A stretch of 11,785 nucleotides of DNA, from positions 1 to 11,785 of the forward strand of contig CAJOFG010000025.1 of NCBI GenBank assembly GCA_905233965.1. Reading direction: 5' to 3'. The stretch's first letter is position 1, and the number at the start of each line of letters is the position of its first letter. Both the position numbers and the translations under genes were made by a program. This DNA is from an uncultured Selenomonadaceae bacterium (GTDB taxonomy: Bacteria > Bacillota > Negativicutes > Selenomonadales > Selenomonadaceae). Under the pieces are notes generated by a model. The model saw nothing but the letters and a program-made list of their open reading frames with translations, did not search any database and was not told the origin of the DNA. Below, in pieces: positions 11,363 to 11,785 of the stretch.

Positions 11363-11785
11363 TTATTCGTCTTTCATTCCGAATAACTCTTTTATTCGTT
11401 CAAGAGAGAGCTCCGTAAATTCGCGAATTTCTTCCAAAGTTTTACCCTTACCTATCATTTTGAGTGCCACAGATTCCAATCCTTCTTTGAGTCCTTCTTC
11501 ACGCCCTTCTTCGCGACTGCGTTTTGCGATTTCCATTTCGCGCTCCTTCATGTACATCTCGAAAGTCATAAATTCCAACCTCGCTTCCTTGTTAAATTTT
11601 ACCGATTGAACCGCATCGTTCAACTCCGTCACAAATTTTCCCGAAATTATTCCTCGTTCAACGTACTCCAAAAAATTCTTTGTTTCCGGGCTTACGTCAT
11701 CAATTTTGCCTTTCGTGTTCAAAAATATTTTCATCGTTCCGTCATCAAGCGTCAAACTTTTTTCTTCGTCGCAACGCTCCCGGAA
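11363..11785 (-). CDS. Rpn family PD-(D/E)XK nuclease/putative transposase, C-terminal part (5' end outside window)
   Basis: The frame is open from the stop at 11363 through the right edge, giving 140 visible residues. The in-frame TTG at 11755 and ATG at 11734 are internal and not preceded by ribosome binding sites, so the true start lies beyond the window. The segment LTLDDGTMKIFLNTKGKIDDVSPETKNFLEYV, followed by a helical part and the repeat-like tail REEGREEGLKEGLESVALKM..GKTLEEIREFTELSLERIKEL, is typical of the Rpn/PDDEXK_2 family. Members act as DNA endonucleases that promote recombination and exist in many copies in gut and rumen Firmicutes. The catalytic PD-(D/E)XK residues are upstream and unseen. 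The EG-rich tail is a known hypervariable, expanding part of the family. Confidence 0.82.
   Translation of the reverse strand, partial: FRERCDEEKSLTLDDGTMKIFLNTKGKIDDVSPETKNFLEYVERGIISGKFVTELNDAVQSVKFNKEARLEFMTFEMYMKEREMEIAKRSREEGREEGLKEGLESVALKMIGKGKTLEEIREFTELSLERIKELFGMKDE

Overview
The window looks like a chromosomal segment of an anaerobic Firmicute, most likely a member of the Negativicutes (Selenomonadales-like). The grounds are gene content (a DUF1858 redox protein, HslU, an NrfA remnant, an Rpn-type PD-(D/E)XK protein with an EGREEG-type tail), strong GGAGG ribosome binding sites, TTG/GTG starts, and very frequent A-tract/T-tract runs. This is inference from the sequence alone; no search was run.

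Layout. Positions 1-590 (+ strand): the last 40 codons of an aldo/keto reductase, its terminator, and a single-gene unit for a 76-residue DUF1858 CxxC protein, closed by a two-sided terminator. Positions 592-3605 (- strand): a 114-residue unknown protein, then purA and hemL. Positions 3606-4150 hold no long gene but contain a compact RNA-regulated locus. Positions 4152-7626 (- strand): a serC promoter, serC, a secreted/periplasmic protein of unknown function, and purB. Positions 7700-8270: an internal fragment of a dead nrfA gene and the right-end hairpin of an IS200/IS605-like element. Positions 8280-11300 (+ strand): a promoter, a structured leader, hslU, htpX and a YacP-like NYN RNase gene, ending in a strong hairpin terminator. 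Positions 11363-11785 (- strand): the C-terminal part of an Rpn-family protein that runs off the window.

The most interesting region is 3634-4148. A 26-residue hydrophobic, basic-tailed peptide gene with a near-perfect ribosome binding site reads to the right. Two tandem antisense units read to the left toward it, each with a TTGAAA-N17-TATnAT promoter and each predicted to give an RNA of about 96 nt. The first carries a direct repeat of the toxin start region (22 of 26 positions identical) and ends in a hairpin that the toxin mRNA can share. This is the architecture of the Fst/Ldr-type par locus of plasmid pAD1 (RNAI/RNAII), but with a duplicated antitoxin. The second antitoxin keeps an identical 55-bp terminator half but has a changed recognition half that does not fit the local toxin, so it should have a different target. 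The locus sits between purB and purA, and the outer antitoxin promoter starts 3 nt after the purB stop codon.

The second striking point is hslU. The protein is full length and well conserved, including Walker B, the GYVG pore motif, the arginine finger, sensor 2 and the HslV-activating C-terminal tail. However, an in-frame gap of about nine residues removes exactly the Walker A P-loop, and no hslV lies beside it. It is either a sequence/assembly error, an inactivated gene, or an ATPase-dead HslU.

The metabolic genes fit together only loosely. PurB and PurA make AMP from IMP, SerC makes phosphoserine, HemL makes 5-aminolevulinate, and HslU/HtpX belong to protein quality control.
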